A DNA stretch of 64,000 nt from Microcella daejeonensis (GCF_026625045.1 NZ_CP113089.1:2604001-2668000); one strand, 5' to 3'. Positions 1 through 13,303 are shown, numbered from the stretch's first letter. A program made the numbers and translations. The notes: a model not told the origin generated them from the sequence alone.

Positions 1-1262
1 TGCTCGGCGGCGCTCAGGGCCCCGACCTGCTCGGCGACCACCGAGAGCGCGGCCCGGTCGTACTCGACGACCTGCTGCGGCCGGAGGAACGTGTAGGCGC
101 CGAGCCCCGAGGAGTACCGGGCGGCGCCGCCGGTCGGCAGCACGTGGTTCGAGCCGGCGATGTAGTCGCCGAGGCTCACGGGAGTGTGATCGCCGACGAA
201 GATCGCCCCGGCGTTCTCGAGCTCCGGCAGCAGGGCGTGCGGGTCGGCCACCTGCACCTCGAGGTGCTCGGGCGCGTAGGCGTTGCTGAAGGCGACGGCC
301 TGCGCGAGGTCGTCGACGAGGACGATGGCCGACTGCGGCCCGGAGAAGCTCGTAGTGATGCGCTCGCGGTGGTGGGCCTCGGCGATCGCCGCCGGCAGCG
401 CCTGCTCGACCGCACGGGCGAGAGCGGGATCGTCGGTGACGAGCACGCTGCCGGCGAGCTCGTCGTGCTCGGCCTGGCTGATGAGGTCGGCGACGACGTA
501 GGCCGGGTTGGCCGCGCGGTCGGCGATGATGAGGATCTCGGTCGGGCCGGCCTCGGAGTCGATGCCGACGACTCCGGTGACGGCGCGCTTCGCCGTGGCC
601 ACGAACAGGTTGCCGGGGCCGGTGATGACCTGCACGGGGTCGAGGCCGAGGTCGGGCACGCCGTAGGCGAGGGCGCCGATCGCGCCGGCCCCGCCCATCG
701 CGTAGACCTCGTCGACGCCGAGCAGGTGCGCCGCGGCGAGGATGGTCGGGTGCACGGAGCCGCCGAAGGCCTCCTGCGCGGGGCTCGCGAGCGCGATCGA
801 GCGCACCCCCGCGACCTGCGCGGCGACCACGTTCATCACGACGCTCGAGGGGTAGACGGCCTTGCCCCCGGGCACGTAGAGGCCCACGCGGGCGACCGGC
901 ACCCAGCGCTGCACGATGCGCGCCCCCGGGGCGACCTCGGTCGTGACGGGCGGGGGCACCTGGCCCGCCGTGCCGCGTCGCACGCGGGTGATGGCCTCAT
1001 CGAGGGCATCCCGCACCGCCGGATCGAGCTGAGCGGCGGCCTCGGCCATCACCTCAGCGGGCACGCGGATGTGCGCGGGGCGCACGCGGTCGAAGCGCTC
1101 GGCCTGCTCCAGGAGCGCCGCGGAGCCGCGCCGGCGCACGTCGGCGATCAGGGAGTCCACGACGGCGGCGGCGGAGCCGACGTCGCTCGCGGATCGCGGG
1201 ACGAGAGCGAGGAGGTCGGTGGTCGAGAGGGTGCGACCGCGCAGGTCGAGGGTCTGGATCAT
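1..1262 (-). CDS. hisD: Histidinol dehydrogenase (3' end outside window)
   Basis: Catalyses the last two steps of histidine synthesis, L-histidinol to L-histidine, with NAD+ in the cytosol. About 420 codons are visible. The family is usually about 430-440 residues, so only the last few residues lie beyond the left edge. Family motifs are intact: YVPGGKAVYPSS, ITGPGN, the zinc-ligand stretch SQAEHDELAG near residue 260 and the catalytic APEHLE near residue 330. The ATG start gives the usual short N-terminus (MIQTLDLRG). There is no good Shine-Dalgarno sequence, but TAGGCT lies 9 bases upstream on this strand, suggesting a very short leader. It is divergent from the flavin reductase gene, which starts 70 bases away. 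Confidence 0.95.
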   Translation of the reverse strand, partial: MIQTLDLRGRTLSTTDLLALVPRSASDVGSAAAVVDSLIADVRRRGSAALLEQAERFDRVRPAHIRVPAEVMAEAAAQLDPAVRDALDEAITRVRRGTAGQVPPPVTTEVAPGARIVQRWVPVARVGLYVPGGKAVYPSSVVMNVVAAQVAGVRSIALASPAQEAFGGSVHPTILAAAHLLGVDEVYAMGGAGAIGALAYGVPDLGLDPVQVITGPGNLFVATAKRAVTGVVGIDSEAGPTEILIIADRAANPAYVVADLISQAEHDELAGSVLVTDDPALARAVEQALPAAIAEAHHRERITTSFSGPQSAIVLVDDLAQAVAFSNAYAPEHLEVQVADPHALLPELENAGAIFVGDHTPVSLGDYIAGSNHVLPTGGAARYSSGLGAYTFLRPQQVVEYDRAALSVVAEQVGALSAAE

Positions 1263-1271
1263 GGCGGGATC

Positions 1272-1277
1272 AGCCTA
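1272..1277 (-). promoter_or_regulatory. Putative -10 hexamer of hisD
   Basis: TAGGCT on the minus strand, 9 bases upstream of the hisD ATG. It fits the actinobacterial TANNNT -10 consensus. No convincing -35 is visible. Inferred only from the motif and its position. Confidence 0.35.
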
Positions 1278-1331
1278 ATCGCGGGCAGGCTCGGGAATAG
1301 CCGAGCGCCCGAGGTGTTGCATGCTTGCGTG

Positions 1332-1832
1332 ATGACCACGACAGCCGATGCCACCGGGTTCGACGCCTTCGCGCAGGCCTTCCGCCGCCACGCCGCGGGG
1401 GTCGCCGTCATCACCGCGCTGACGCCCAAGGGCCGCCCGGTCGGCTTCACGGCGACCTCGCTCGCCTCGCTGGCCGCGAAGCCCCCGCTGGCGACCTTCA
1501 ACATGGCGCGCATCGCCAGCAGCTGGCCCGCGATCGAGCAGACCGACCACGTCGTCATCCACATGCTCGGCGAGGCCGACCTCGACGTCGCGCGCATCAT
1601 GGCCGGGCCGAACGCCGAGCGCTTCGACGGCGACCACTGGGAACCGGGCCCGCACGGCCTGCCGGTGCTGAAGAACGTGACGGCCTGGATGCTCGGCCGC
1701 ATCGTCGCCCGCACGAACGTGGCCGAGAACGCCATGATCGCGGTGCAGATCGAGCAGGGCGCCCTGGGCGAGCCCGACGAGCCGCTGCTCTACCACGAGC
1801 GCGCGTACCGCGTGCTCGGCGCGCACCTCTAG
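1332..1832 (+). CDS. Flavin reductase family protein
   Basis: A 166-residue protein of the flavin-reductase-like FMN-binding split-barrel family, which reduces free flavin with NAD(P)H, often for a partner monooxygenase. The family signature is visible at about residues 30-60 (GFTATSLASLAAKPPLATFN), and the C-terminal strand LLYHERAYRVLG is typical. The frame is open upstream, but the ATG at 1332 gives the normal family N-terminus (MTTTADATGFDAFAQAF). No monooxygenase partner lies next to it, so the physiological acceptor cannot be inferred. The 65-base gap to the convergent small gene is GC-rich with short palindromes. Confidence 0.85.
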   Translation: MTTTADATGFDAFAQAFRRHAAGVAVITALTPKGRPVGFTATSLASLAAKPPLATFNMARIASSWPAIEQTDHVVIHMLGEADLDVARIMAGPNAERFDGDHWEPGPHGLPVLKNVTAWMLGRIVARTNVAENAMIAVQIEQGALGEPDEPLLYHERAYRVLGAHL

Positions 1833-1897
1833 GCGCGCACCGCGGGCCGCGCGGCCGGGGCCCCGCTCCCCCGCTCGGGCGGGATCAGCCGGGCTGG

Positions 1898-2107
1898 CTA
1901 CTCGTTGCCGACCTTCTCGTCGATCGTCCCCTTGACGTCGTCGATCTGCTCGCTGAACCGGCCGCCGGTGAGCGAGTCGGCGAGGCCGGCGACGCCGTCG
2001 AGCACGCGGTCGCTCACGTCCTCCGCCTGCTCGCTCTCGAGCATCCCCTTCACCTTCTCGTCGTTCAGGAACTCCTGCGCCTTCTTGGTGATGTCGTCGA
2101 TGGCCAT
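1898..2107 (-). CDS. Small antitoxin-like protein (MT0933/Rv0909-like)
   Basis: A 69-residue acidic protein, MAIDDITKKAQEFLNDEKVK at its N-terminus, rich in Lys, Asp and Glu. It resembles the short actinobacterial proteins annotated as MT0933-like antitoxin. The ATG at 2107 was chosen because GGAGGG lies about nine bases upstream; an upstream in-frame extension lacks such a site. No toxin gene is adjacent, so an antitoxin function is doubtful. A stress-related or CsbD-like small protein is an alternative. Confidence 0.6.
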   Translation of the reverse strand: MAIDDITKKAQEFLNDEKVKGMLESEQAEDVSDRVLDGVAGLADSLTGGRFSEQIDDVKGTIDEKVGNE

Positions 2108-2197
2108 GCTCCGAACCCTCCGGTCGTGGGGAGGCCGCGGACGGGCATCCACTCGCGACGATCATGCGGCACCGGAGCGAGCGAGGGCAAGAGCCGA

Positions 2198-5710
<3,513 letters not shown>

Positions 5711-5741
5711 ATCAGCCTCCGCTGGATGGGGTCGAGCAGTC

Positions 5742-5747
5742 AGTCTA
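5742..5747 (-). promoter_or_regulatory. Putative -10 of dnaE
   Basis: TAGACT on the minus strand, about 31 bases upstream of the dnaE GTG and ahead of the GGAGG ribosome-binding site. It matches TANNNT. No good -35 is visible 17 bases further upstream. dnaE may therefore be transcribed apart from rluD. Confidence 0.3.
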
Positions 5748-5801
5748 GGTCGGCCCCGGAGGGCCCTCCGGCGTGTCGGCCGAGCGTGTCAGCGACGCGG
5801 C

Positions 5802-6725
5802 TCAGGAGGCCTCGAGCACGTCGAGCGCGTGCTGCAGATCGGCCGGGTACTGCGAGGAGAACCGCACGGCATCGCCGGTGGCGGGATGCGCGAAACCGAG
5901 CCGCATGGCGTGCAGCCACTGCCGGCCGAGCCCCAGGCGCTCGCTCAGCCGCGGGTCGGCTCCGTACATCGCGTCGCCCGCGCACGGGTGCCGCTGCGCC
6001 GCCATGTGCACGCGGATCTGGTGCGTGCGCCCCGTCTCGAGGTGCACCTCGAGCAGGGTCGCGGCGGGGAACGCCTCGAGCGTGTCGTAGTGGGTCACCG
6101 AGGGCTTGCCGTCGGCGACCACGGCGAAGCGCCAGGCCGAGCCGGGGTGCCGGCCGATCGGCGCGTCGATCGTGCCCGAGAAGGGGTCGGGATGCCCCTG
6201 GACCAGCGCGTGGTAGATCTTCTCGACCTCGCGATCGTGGAACTGCCGCTTGAGCTCGACGTAGGCGCGCTCGCTCTTCGCGACGACCATGAGACCGCTC
6301 GTGCCGGCGTCGAGCCGGTGCACGATGCCCGCGCGCTCGGCCGGACCGGAGGTCGCGGTGCGCACTCCCCCGGCCGCCAGGGCGCCGAGGACGGTCGGCC
6401 CCTCCCATCCCATGCTGGGATGCGCGGCCACCCCTACGGGCTTGTCGATCACGACGAGGTCGTCATCCTCGTGGACGATGCGCAGGTCGGCCACCGCCCG
6501 AGGCTCGACCGCGACCTCGCGCCGCGGCTGCCACTCGACCTCGAGCCATGCCTCGGCGACGAGACGGTCGGACTTGCCGACCACCCGGCCGTCGAGCTGC
6601 ACGCCCCCGGCCTCGGCGATCTCGGCGGCCTGCGTGCGCGAGAAGCCGAGCAGCTTGGCGAGACCGGCATCGACGCGCTCGCCGGAAAGCCCGTCGGGGA
6701 CGGGGAGCGATCGCGACTCGGTCAC
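5802..6725 (-). CDS. rluD: RluD-family 23S rRNA pseudouridine synthase
   Basis: A 307-residue RluA/RluD-family pseudouridine synthase. An N-terminal S4 RNA-binding domain (about residues 15-60) is followed by the catalytic domain, with the HRLDAGTSG motif and the nucleophilic Asp at about residue 139. The C-terminal [11 protein letters not shown] segment is conserved. The frame runs far upstream, but the GTG at 6725 gives the family N-terminus and has GGGGAG about nine bases before it. The stop of divIVA is only 34 bases upstream. In most actinobacteria lspA lies at this point; it is missing here. Confidence 0.92.
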   Translation of the reverse strand: MTESRSLPVPDGLSGERVDAGLAKLLGFSRTQAAEIAEAGGVQLDGRVVGKSDRLVAEAWLEVEWQPRREVAVEPRAVADLRIVHEDDDLVVIDKPVGVAAHPSMGWEGPTVLGALAAGGVRTATSGPAERAGIVHRLDAGTSGLMVVAKSERAYVELKRQFHDREVEKIYHALVQGHPDPFSGTIDAPIGRHPGSAWRFAVVADGKPSVTHYDTLEAFPAATLLEVHLETGRTHQIRVHMAAQRHPCAGDAMYGADPRLSERLGLGRQWLHAMRLGFAHPATGDAVRFSSQYPADLQHALDVLEAS

Positions 6726-6759
6726 GATCGTGCTCCCCGTCCCCGACGGAGGGTGCTGC

Positions 6760-7557
6760 TCAGGAGCCGTAGCCCGGGAAGGTGCCCGGGGTCTGCTGCG
6801 GCTGGCCGAAGCTCGGCGCCGAGCCCGGGAAGCCGTAGCCGGGTGCGGGCGCCGAGGCCGGAGCGGCCGCGGAGCTCGCCGAGGCGGCGGAGCCGACGGG
6901 AGCGGCGGGCGCGGCCGAGGTCTGCGAGCTGGTCTCGAGCTCGCGCAGCTGGCCCTGGATGTACGTGCGCAGCTGCGCGCGGTACTCGCGCTCGAAGACG
7001 CGGAGCTCCTCGACGCGGGTCTCGAGCGTGGCGCGCTCGGCGTTGAGCGCGTCGACGATCTCGCGCTGCTTGCCCTCGGCCTCGGAGACGATGCGGGCCG
7101 CGTGGGCCTCGCCCTCGGCGATGAGCTCGTCGCGCTTGGCGATGCCCTCGCGCACGTGCTCCTCGTGCAGACGGCGCGCGAGCTGCAGCAGGTTGTTGGT
7201 GCTCGTCGTCTCGAGCTCGGAGGAGGTCTGCCCGTAGGCGGGCGCCTCGACGGCCGGAGCCGAGGGGACTGCCGGGGCCGGAGCCGGAGCCGGGGCGGGA
7301 GCCTCGGCGACGACCGGGGTCGGAGCGGGGGCGGAGGCCGGCGCGGAGGCAGGGAGCGCACCGCTGCGCTGCTGCTCGGCCATGCGGGCGTCGGCCGCGA
7401 CCAGGCGCTGGCGCAGCTCCTCGTTCTCCTGGTTGAGGCGGCGGAGCTCGACGACGATCTCGTCGAGGAAGTCGTCGACCTCGTCCTGGTCGTAGCCCTC
7501 GCGGAACTTGGTGGACTGGAAACGCTTGTTGACGACGTCTTCGGGCGTGAGTGCCAT
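6760..7557 (-). CDS. divIVA: DivIVA/Wag31 cell polarity protein
   Basis: A 265-residue coiled-coil scaffold that binds negatively curved membrane and directs polar growth and septal placement in actinobacteria. The N-terminal membrane-binding domain ([20 protein letters not shown]) is canonical. A first coiled coil (residues 30-60) is followed by an Ala/Pro-rich linker (about 70-125), a long second coiled coil (150-215) and a Gly/Pro/Phe-rich tail. The ATG at 7557 is preceded by GAGGTGAC. That site lies in a short GTCAC-GAG-GTGAC inverted repeat that could partly mask it. Confidence 0.95.
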   Translation of the reverse strand: MALTPEDVVNKRFQSTKFREGYDQDEVDDFLDEIVVELRRLNQENEELRQRLVAADARMAEQQRSGALPASAPASAPAPTPVVAEAPAPAPAPAPAVPSAPAVEAPAYGQTSSELETTSTNNLLQLARRLHEEHVREGIAKRDELIAEGEAHAARIVSEAEGKQREIVDALNAERATLETRVEELRVFEREYRAQLRTYIQGQLRELETSSQTSAAPAAPVGSAASASSAAAPASAPAPGYGFPGSAPSFGQPQQTPGTFPGYGS

Positions 7558-7604
7558 GTCCGTCACCTCGTGACTTTCTGGAGCGGGCGGATAACGATGG
7601 AGTA

Positions 7605-7633
7605 ACGCTAGCAACAACGCATCACACGCGTCA
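7605..7633 (-). promoter_or_regulatory. Putative divIVA promoter
   Basis: On the minus strand TGACGC (7628-7633) and TAGCGT (7605-7610) are spaced by 17 bases and lie about 48 bases upstream of the divIVA ATG. This is a plausible housekeeping sigma promoter with a leader of about 40 bases, in an unusually AT-richer patch. Inferred from motif spacing only. Confidence 0.45.
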
Positions 7634-7733
7634 CATCAGCGACCCCCAGCGTACAGACCCGAGGCCCGGAGCGCAGTGCGGATCGCGGAGCGCCCGACGA
7701 GCGACCGAGGAGGGGCGCGGGGCGGGGACGGAC

Positions 7734-8042
7734 TCAGCGCGCGAAGGCGATGCTCTGCGTGATGGTCATGAGGATGTAGATCACGATGAGCACGATCGTC
7801 CACGCCAGATCGAGCTGGACGGCGCCCAGGCGCAGGGGCGGGATGACCCGGCGCACGGCCTTGATCGGCGGGTCGGTGATCGTGTAGCTCAGCTCCGCCG
7901 CGATGACGACGCCCCCCTGCGGCCGCCACGAGCGGTTGAGGGCCTGGATCCAGTCGAAGATGAATCGAGCCCACATGGCGATGAAGACGCCGAGGAGGGC
8001 GATGTAGATCGCACCGAAGACGATGGAGAGCACGAGGTTCAC
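7734..8042 (-). CDS. YggT family membrane protein
   Basis: A 102-residue integral membrane protein of the YggT family. One hydrophobic segment lies at each end (about residues 3-25 and 78-98), with the conserved middle NRSWRPQGG and PPIKAVRRVIPPLRLGAVQLD between them. The family is regularly found between sepF and divIVA in actinobacteria, as here, and is thought to help division or envelope assembly; its molecular function is unknown. The start is GTG, 67 bases after sepF. Confidence 0.85.
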   Translation of the reverse strand: MNLVLSIVFGAIYIALLGVFIAMWARFIFDWIQALNRSWRPQGGVVIAAELSYTITDPPIKAVRRVIPPLRLGAVQLDLAWTIVLIVIYILMTITQSIAFAR

Positions 8043-8109
8043 GGGGGAAGTCTCTCAGACGCGCACGGGAGGAACCTGCGCCGACGCGGTCGTCGGCCGG
8101 CGGTGACGC

Positions 8110-8589
8110 TCAGCCCAGGAAGGAGGCGTCGACCTCGGACTCGACGTCGGCCTGCTCCCCGCTCACGGCGACGTGCGCCGGCGAGAGCAGGAAGACCTTG
8201 CTCGTGACGCGCTCGATCTTGCCGTAGAGGCCCTGCGAGAGACCGCTGGCGAAGTCGATGAGGCGACGCGCCTCCGACTCGGTCATCTGCGACAGGTTGA
8301 TGATGACCGGGATGCCGTCGCGGAAGCTCTCGGCGATGACCTGGGCGTCCTTGTAGTGACGCGGGTGGACGGTGAGGATCTCGTTCATGTCGGCAGCTGC
8401 GGCATTCCGGGTCGGGGCGGGGCGTCGCAGCGGCGTCACGGGGGCGCGCTGCGGGCCGGGGGCGGGAGCCGCACCAGCGGCGGCGGGAGCGGCGTGCGGG
8501 GCGTGGGCCTGGGGCGCCGGCGTCTCGTACTCCTCCTGCTCGTCGGCGAGGCCGAGGTAGACCATGGTCTTGCGCAGCGGGTTGCTCAT
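8110..8589 (-). CDS. sepF: Cell division protein SepF
   Basis: A 159-residue FtsZ-associated membrane anchor. The N-terminal amphipathic segment ([20 protein letters not shown]) is typical of membrane-targeting SepF. An Ala/Pro-rich linker spans residues 25-70, and the C-terminal SepF domain (about 70-155) contains [20 protein letters not shown] and the [18 protein letters not shown] strand. The ATG has AAGGAC just upstream. Actinobacteria lack FtsA, so SepF is expected to tether FtsZ to the membrane. It lies between yggS and yggT, in conserved order. Confidence 0.95.
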   Translation of the reverse strand: MSNPLRKTMVYLGLADEQEEYETPAPQAHAPHAAPAAAGAAPAPGPQRAPVTPLRRPAPTRNAAAADMNEILTVHPRHYKDAQVIAESFRDGIPVIINLSQMTESEARRLIDFASGLSQGLYGKIERVTSKVFLLSPAHVAVSGEQADVESEVDASFLG

Positions 8590-8622
8590 TGTCCGTCCTT
8601 ACGGTCGTCGTGCGTTTCGAGG

Positions 8623-9315
8623 CTAGAGGGGGGCGGGTCGTTTACCGGTGATTGCCGTCCCGATGCGCAGGTGTGTCGCACCCTCGGCGATCGCCTCGGC
8701 GTAGTCCCCCGACATGCCCGCCGAGATGCGCGTCGCGGCCGGGGCGATCGCGCGCAGGCGCTCGCTGATCCCGCGCAGGCGCGCGAAGGCGGCGCGCGGC
8801 TCCTCGTCGAGGGGTGCCACGGCCATGACGCCCTGGAGGGAGAGGTGCTCGGCGGTCAGCACGGCCTCGGCGAGGGCATCCACCGCATCGGGCGCGACCC
8901 CGCCGCGACCGGGGTCGTCGGTGAGGTTGACCTCGATGAACACCTCGAGCGGCGTCTGCGCCTTCGCGAGGGCGGTGACGAGAGATGCCCGGTCGACCGA
9001 GTGCACGGCGCTCGCGTACTGCGCCACCGCCTTGGCCTTGTTCGACTGCAGCTGCCCGACGAAGTGCCAGGTGAGGGGCTCGCCCGCGAGCTCCGCGGCC
9101 TTCGGGCCCGCGTCCTGATGGCGGTTCTCCCCCACGTGGCGAACCCCGAGCTGCACGAGCTCGCGCACGAGCGCGGCGCTGTGGAACTTGGTCACGACGA
9201 TGAGGGTCGGCGGATCATCCGCCCGCCCCGCCGCGCGGGACGCCTCGGCGATCCCCTCGGTGACCGCGGCGTAGCGCTCGGCGAGCCCCGGCGTGGTCGG
9301 GCCGGCGTCGCTCAT
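8623..9315 (-). CDS. yggS: YggS-family PLP-binding protein (PLPHP)
   Basis: A 230-residue member of the YggS/PROSC pyridoxal-phosphate homeostasis family: an alanine-racemase-like single barrel that carries PLP without known catalysis. The PLP lysine lies in LIVVTKFHSAALVRELVQLG, and the conserved HFVGQLQSNKAK, EVNLT and GMSGDYAEAI motifs follow. The ATG at 9315 lies 37 bases after the ftsZ stop. Many actinobacterial clusters have a laccase-domain gene (pgeF/yfiH) between ftsZ and yggS; none is present here. Confidence 0.92.
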   Translation of the reverse strand: MSDAGPTTPGLAERYAAVTEGIAEASRAAGRADDPPTLIVVTKFHSAALVRELVQLGVRHVGENRHQDAGPKAAELAGEPLTWHFVGQLQSNKAKAVAQYASAVHSVDRASLVTALAKAQTPLEVFIEVNLTDDPGRGGVAPDAVDALAEAVLTAEHLSLQGVMAVAPLDEEPRAAFARLRGISERLRAIAPAATRISAGMSGDYAEAIAEGATHLRIGTAITGKRPAPL

Positions 9316-9352
9316 GAGCGCAGCACCGCCGACCGCACCCGCCGCGGGGAGG

Positions 9353-10501
9353 TCATCGCAGGAAGTCGGGGATGTCGAGGTCGTCGTCCTCGACGTCGGC
9401 CTCGAGGGGGTCGACCGTCGATCGCGCGACGAGACCGGGCGCCTCGGGAGCCGCGGCGACCTGCTCGGCACCGTCGGCCGGGTGGGCCGTGACGCTGTCG
9501 CCCGGGGCGGCGGCGACGAAGGTCGAGCGGCGATCCTTCGCCACGGTGGTCGGCTCGCCGCCGTCGAAGCCCGCGGCGATCACGGTGACGCGCACCTCGT
9601 CGCCGAGCGAATCGTCGATGACCGCGCCGAAGATGATGTTGGCCTCGGGGTGGACGGCCTCCTGCACGAGCTTGGCGGCGTCGTTGATCTCGAAGATGCC
9701 GAGGTTCGAGCCGCCCTGGATCGACAGGAGGACGCCGTGGGCGCCGTCGATGCTCGCCTCGAGGAGCGGGCTCGCGACGGCGAGCTCGGCGGCCTTGATG
9801 GCGCGGTCGGCGCCGCGGCTCGAGCCGATGCCCATGAGCGCGCTGCCGGCGCCCTGCATGACGCTCTTGACGTCGGCGAAGTCGAGGTTGATGAGGCCGG
9901 GGGTCGTGATGAGGTCGGTGATGCCCTGCACGCCGGCGAGGAGGACCTGGTCGGCCGTCGCGAAGGCCTCGAGCATCGAGATGCCGCGGTCGCTGATCTC
10001 GAGCAGGCGGTCGTTGGGCACGACGATGAGGGTGTCGACCTCGTTCTTGAGCATCGCCACGCCGTCCTCGGCCTGCGCCTGGCGGCGCTTGCCCTCGAAG
10101 CCGAAGGGCTTCGTGACGACGCCGATGGTGAGCGCGCCGATCGACTTGGCGATGCGCGCCACGACGGGCGCGCCGCCGGTGCCGGTTCCGCCGCCCTCGC
10201 CCGCGGTGACGAAGACCATGTCGGCGCCCGCGAGGGCCTCCTCGATCTCTTCGGCGTGATCCTCGGCGGCGCGTCGACCGACCTCCGGGTCGGCGCCCGC
10301 GCCGAGCCCGCGGGTGAGCTCGCGGCCCACGTCGAGCTTCACGTCGGCGTCGCTCATGAGCAGCGCCTGGGCGTCGGTGTTGATGGCGATGAACTCGACG
10401 CCCCGCAGCCCGAGCTCGATCATGCGGTTCACCGCATTGACGCCGCCGCCGCCGATGCCGACGACCTTGATCACGGCGAGGTAGTTCTGGTTGCTGGTCA
10501 C
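9353..10501 (-). CDS. ftsZ: Cell division GTPase FtsZ
   Basis: Tubulin homologue that forms the Z ring, 382 residues. The GTP-binding G-box is GGGTGTGG at about residues 103-110, and the N-terminal [17 protein letters not shown] is canonical. The C-terminal conserved peptide is [11 protein letters not shown], the expected SepF-binding tail. An in-frame TTG lies 18 bases upstream, but the GTG at 10501 is preferred because GGAGG sits seven bases before it. A separate AT-rich promoter region lies upstream, so ftsZ is probably transcribed independently as well as from ftsQ. Confidence 0.97.
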   Translation of the reverse strand: MTSNQNYLAVIKVVGIGGGGVNAVNRMIELGLRGVEFIAINTDAQALLMSDADVKLDVGRELTRGLGAGADPEVGRRAAEDHAEEIEEALAGADMVFVTAGEGGGTGTGGAPVVARIAKSIGALTIGVVTKPFGFEGKRRQAQAEDGVAMLKNEVDTLIVVPNDRLLEISDRGISMLEAFATADQVLLAGVQGITDLITTPGLINLDFADVKSVMQGAGSALMGIGSSRGADRAIKAAELAVASPLLEASIDGAHGVLLSIQGGSNLGIFEINDAAKLVQEAVHPEANIIFGAVIDDSLGDEVRVTVIAAGFDGGEPTTVAKDRRSTFVAAAPGDSVTAHPADGAEQVAAAPEAPGLVARSTVDPLEADVEDDDLDIPDFLR

Positions 10502-10544
10502 GTCCGGCCTCCGCGTCAAACCTTAAACCTGTAGTTGAGGTCTA

Positions 10545-10573
10545 AAGTTATGCTCAGTATGTATTCCTGACAC
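10545..10573 (-). promoter_or_regulatory. Putative ftsZ promoter
   Basis: In the 190-base ftsQ-ftsZ gap, GTGTCA (10568-10573) and TAACTT (10545-10550) on the minus strand are spaced by 17 bases. They lie within one of the most AT-rich stretches of the window. The predicted leader would be about 37 bases. A promoter here fits the known independent expression of ftsZ in actinobacteria. Inferred from motifs. Confidence 0.45.
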
Positions 10574-10691
10574 GACCGTAGGGGCGGGCATCCCGCCCTC
10601 GCCGAAGGACGCCCGCGTGTCGGCGGAATATCGCCGGGATGCGCATCCCGGGCGCGTCGCCGGGGGCTCGGGATCGTGCGCTCCCGACGGC

Positions 10692-11828
10692 TCAGAGCCG
10701 GCGAGCGATGAGGCTGTCGGGCGCCGAGACGTCGTACTGCCAGGCCACCGACTGGTCGCTCGTGGCGATCGCCGCGGCGAGCACGCGCGCCTTGAAGTCC
10801 GAGCGCTCCGCGCTGCCCCAGCGCACGCGGTGCCCGGTGTCGGCGAACGTGAAGGTCACATCGTCGCGCGTGGTCGCGCTGATCACGTCGATGCGGGCGA
10901 CGAGATCGGCGGGCAGCACGGCGAGCACCGCTGCCGCGCTGCGGAAGGCGACCGACTCGGCATCGGCATCCCCCGCCTCGATGAGCGGCACGCCCGCGGG
11001 CCGCTCGGCCGTCGTGTCGACGACGACGCCGGCCGCGTCGACGAGGGCGACCCCGCCCGCGCGCTCCACAGCGCCGATCGGGGTGCGCTCGACGAGCCGC
11101 ACGACGAGGGTGTGCGGGGGCACGACCTCGGTCGAGTACGAGCGGATGAGGGGGAAGGCGCGCAGATCGTCGCGGATGGCCTCGTGGTCGAGCAGGGCGA
11201 GCGGGGTTCCGGTGTGCTCGTCGAGCGCCTCGGTCACGGCGGCGGCGTCGAGCCGCTGGGCGCCCGTCACGGTGATCTCGGTGAGCGCCATCAACGGGGA
11301 GACCGTGACCGCGCCGACCCCGGCCACGAGGGCGACCAGCGAGGTCGTGACCGAGATCACGAGGATGCGCCGTCGGCGGCTGCGGCGCGTGAAGCGGCGC
11401 ACCTCGGTGCGCTCGGCACGGCGGGCGGCGCGGGCGGCCGCGCGGGCGGCGCGCTCCGCCGCTCGGGCCTGGGCGGCGGGATCGACGGCGCGGGGGGCGC
11501 GCGCGGGGCGCTCCGTGCGCGCAGCGGGGCGCCATCGGTCGAGGAGCGGTCGGCGCGCGCCGTCGTCGGGGGCGACGGGGGCGGCGGCGGCCGTCGAGGC
11601 CGAGGAGCGCGTCATGGCGTCGTGCGTCGGAGCGCCCGAGCTCGTCAGGGACGCTGCGCCGCCGGTCGCGCCGCTCGCCTCATCGGCGCGCCCTCCTCGT
11701 GAGGTCGAGCTGGAGCGCGGCCCTCGCGGCGGCGTCGGCGGCTTTTGCCCGCGCGCCGTCCGACCGGATCCCGAGGTCTCCGGCACCGCGGGGCCCCGCC
11801 CGCGGTCGAAGCCCTCGGGCCGCTTCAT
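10692..11828 (-). CDS. ftsQ: Cell division protein FtsQ
   Basis: A 378-residue bitopic divisome protein. The long cytoplasmic N-terminus (about 150 residues) is Pro/Ser-rich, then Ala/Arg-rich. One transmembrane helix ([20 protein letters not shown], about 153-178) is followed by a POTRA domain ([20 protein letters not shown]) and the FtsQ domain. The ATG overlaps the murC stop by 4 bases (ATGA), so translation is probably coupled. The N-terminal extension is longer than in E. coli, as is common in actinobacteria. Confidence 0.92.
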   Translation of the reverse strand: MKRPEGFDRGRGPAVPETSGSGRTARGQKPPTPPRGPRSSSTSRGGRADEASGATGGAASLTSSGAPTHDAMTRSSASTAAAAPVAPDDGARRPLLDRWRPAARTERPARAPRAVDPAAQARAAERAARAAARAARRAERTEVRRFTRRSRRRRILVISVTTSLVALVAGVGAVTVSPLMALTEITVTGAQRLDAAAVTEALDEHTGTPLALLDHEAIRDDLRAFPLIRSYSTEVVPPHTLVVRLVERTPIGAVERAGGVALVDAAGVVVDTTAERPAGVPLIEAGDADAESVAFRSAAAVLAVLPADLVARIDVISATTRDDVTFTFADTGHRVRWGSAERSDFKARVLAAAIATSDQSVAWQYDVSAPDSLIARRL

Positions 11829-13303
11829 CGGGGCGGCTCCGCCGTCGAGGAGGCGGCGTCGGCCGTGGCCGTGGCCGTGGCCGTGGCGAGGATCGCCTCG
11901 CGCACCTGCGGGATGATGCGGTACACGTCGCCGCAGCTCAGCGTCATGACGATGTCGCCCGGCCGGGCGATCTCCGCGACGCGCGCGGCGGCCTCGGCCC
12001 AGTCGGGCCGGTAGTCCACGCGGGCCTGGTCGGTGAAGGCCCCGCTGACGAGCGCCCCGGTGACGCCGGGGATCGGGTCCTCGCGCGCGCCGAAGACGTC
12101 GAGCACGACCGTGTGGTCGGCGAGCCGCTCGTAGGCGGCCGCGAACTCCCCGCCCAGCTGCTGGGTGCGGCTGTAGAGGTGCGGCTGGTGGATGGCGATG
12201 ACCCGGTGGCCCTCGGCGACCGAGCGCGCCGTCTGCAGCGCCGCCTCGACCTCGGTGGGGTGGTGCGCGTAGTCGTCGACGAGGCGCACGCCCGCCGCCT
12301 CGCCGTGCGATTCGAAGCGGCGCTGGGTTCCCGCGAAGCCGTCGAGGGCGGCGGCCGCCTCGGCGAGCGGGATGCCCAGACCGAGCAGCACGGCGATGAC
12401 GCCCGCGGCGTTGAGCGCGTTGTGGCGACCGGGCACCGCGAGGGCGACCGGGGCCTCGAGGCCCTGCGCGTGCACGAGGAAGGAGACGGGACCGGTCTCG
12501 GCGATGCCCGAGACGCGGACGTCGGCGTCGGCCGACTCGCCGAAGGCCAGGATGCGCGGCCCCGCGGGGGCGCCGGGCGCCGCGGCGCGGCTCGCGAGCA
12601 GCGCCGTGAGGCGCACGGCGGCCGGGTCGTCGGCCGAGATGGCGAGCACCTCGCGCACCGCGCGCGAGAACTCGGCGAAAGCCCGCTCGATCGCCTCGGC
12701 CGAGCCGTAGTGGTCGAGGTGGTCGGTGTCGATGTTGGTGACGACCGCGAGGCTCGCGTCGTAGAGCAGGAAGGAGCCGTCGGACTCGTCAGCCTCGACC
12801 ACGAAGAGCTCGCCCTCGCCCCAGCCCGCGGAGGTTCCGGCGCCCTGGATGACGGCCCCGTTCACGAAGGAGGGGTCGCGGTCGAGGGCGCGCAGGGCCG
12901 TGACGAGCATCCCCGTCGAGGTCGACTTGCCGTGGGCGCCCGCGACCGCGACGAGGCGCTCGCCCCGCACCAGCCAGGCGAGGGCCTGCGAGCGGTGCAG
13001 CACGGGCATGCCCCGGCGCAGGGCCTCCTGGTACTCGGGGTTGCTCTCCCAGAGGGCTCCGGTGACGACGAGCGTGTCGGCCTCCCCCACGTGGGCGGCG
13101 TCGTGCCCGATCGCGACGGGGATGCCGAGCGCACGCAGCGCGTCGACCGCACCGCTCTCGGAGCGGTCGCTGCCGGTGACGGCGAACCCGCGGTCGTGGA
13201 ACATGCGGGCGATGCCGCTCATGCCGCTGCCGCCGATGCCCACGAAGTGCAGGCGACCGAGGTCGTCGGGGAGGATGAGGTCGGGGTCGGGCTTGATCGT
13301 CAT
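11825..13303 (-). CDS. murC: UDP-N-acetylmuramate-L-alanine ligase
   Basis: A 492-residue Mur ligase that adds the first amino acid to UDP-MurNAc in the cytosol. An N-terminal nucleotide-binding motif [16 protein letters not shown] and the P-loop [10 protein letters not shown] near residue 122 are followed by the ligase C-terminal domain, with YAHHPTEV near residue 330. In Microbacteriaceae with B-type wall MurC may add Gly or Ser rather than Ala; this cannot be read from the sequence. The C-terminus ends in an Ala-Thr repeat encoded by a GGCCGT microsatellite. It follows murG by 12 bases. Confidence 0.96.
   Translation of the reverse strand: MTIKPDPDLILPDDLGRLHFVGIGGSGMSGIARMFHDRGFAVTGSDRSESGAVDALRALGIPVAIGHDAAHVGEADTLVVTGALWESNPEYQEALRRGMPVLHRSQALAWLVRGERLVAVAGAHGKSTSTGMLVTALRALDRDPSFVNGAVIQGAGTSAGWGEGELFVVEADESDGSFLLYDASLAVVTNIDTDHLDHYGSAEAIERAFAEFSRAVREVLAISADDPAAVRLTALLASRAAAPGAPAGPRILAFGESADADVRVSGIAETGPVSFLVHAQGLEAPVALAVPGRHNALNAAGVIAVLLGLGIPLAEAAAALDGFAGTQRRFESHGEAAGVRLVDDYAHHPTEVEAALQTARSVAEGHRVIAIHQPHLYSRTQQLGGEFAAAYERLADHTVVLDVFGAREDPIPGVTGALVSGAFTDQARVDYRPDWAEAAARVAEIARPGDIVMTLSCGDVYRIIPQVREAILATATATATADAASSTAEPPR
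11861..11887 (-). repeat. Hexanucleotide microsatellite in murC 3' end
   Basis: 4.5 tandem copies of GGCCGT (plus-strand reading) within the last 25 codons of murC, encoding an alternating Ala-Thr tail. The unit is a multiple of three, so slippage would lengthen or shorten the tail without changing frame. Confidence 0.85.

Noticed and set aside
1898..2107. Toxin-antitoxin pair at the antitoxin-like gene
   Set aside because: The neighbours are flavin reductase and dnaE. No toxin-sized partner frame exists next to it.
7562..7574. GTCAC-CTC-GTGAC inverted repeat over the divIVA ribosome-binding site as a translational switch
   Set aside because: The stem is only five base pairs with a three-base loop, which is too weak to argue for regulation without further evidence.
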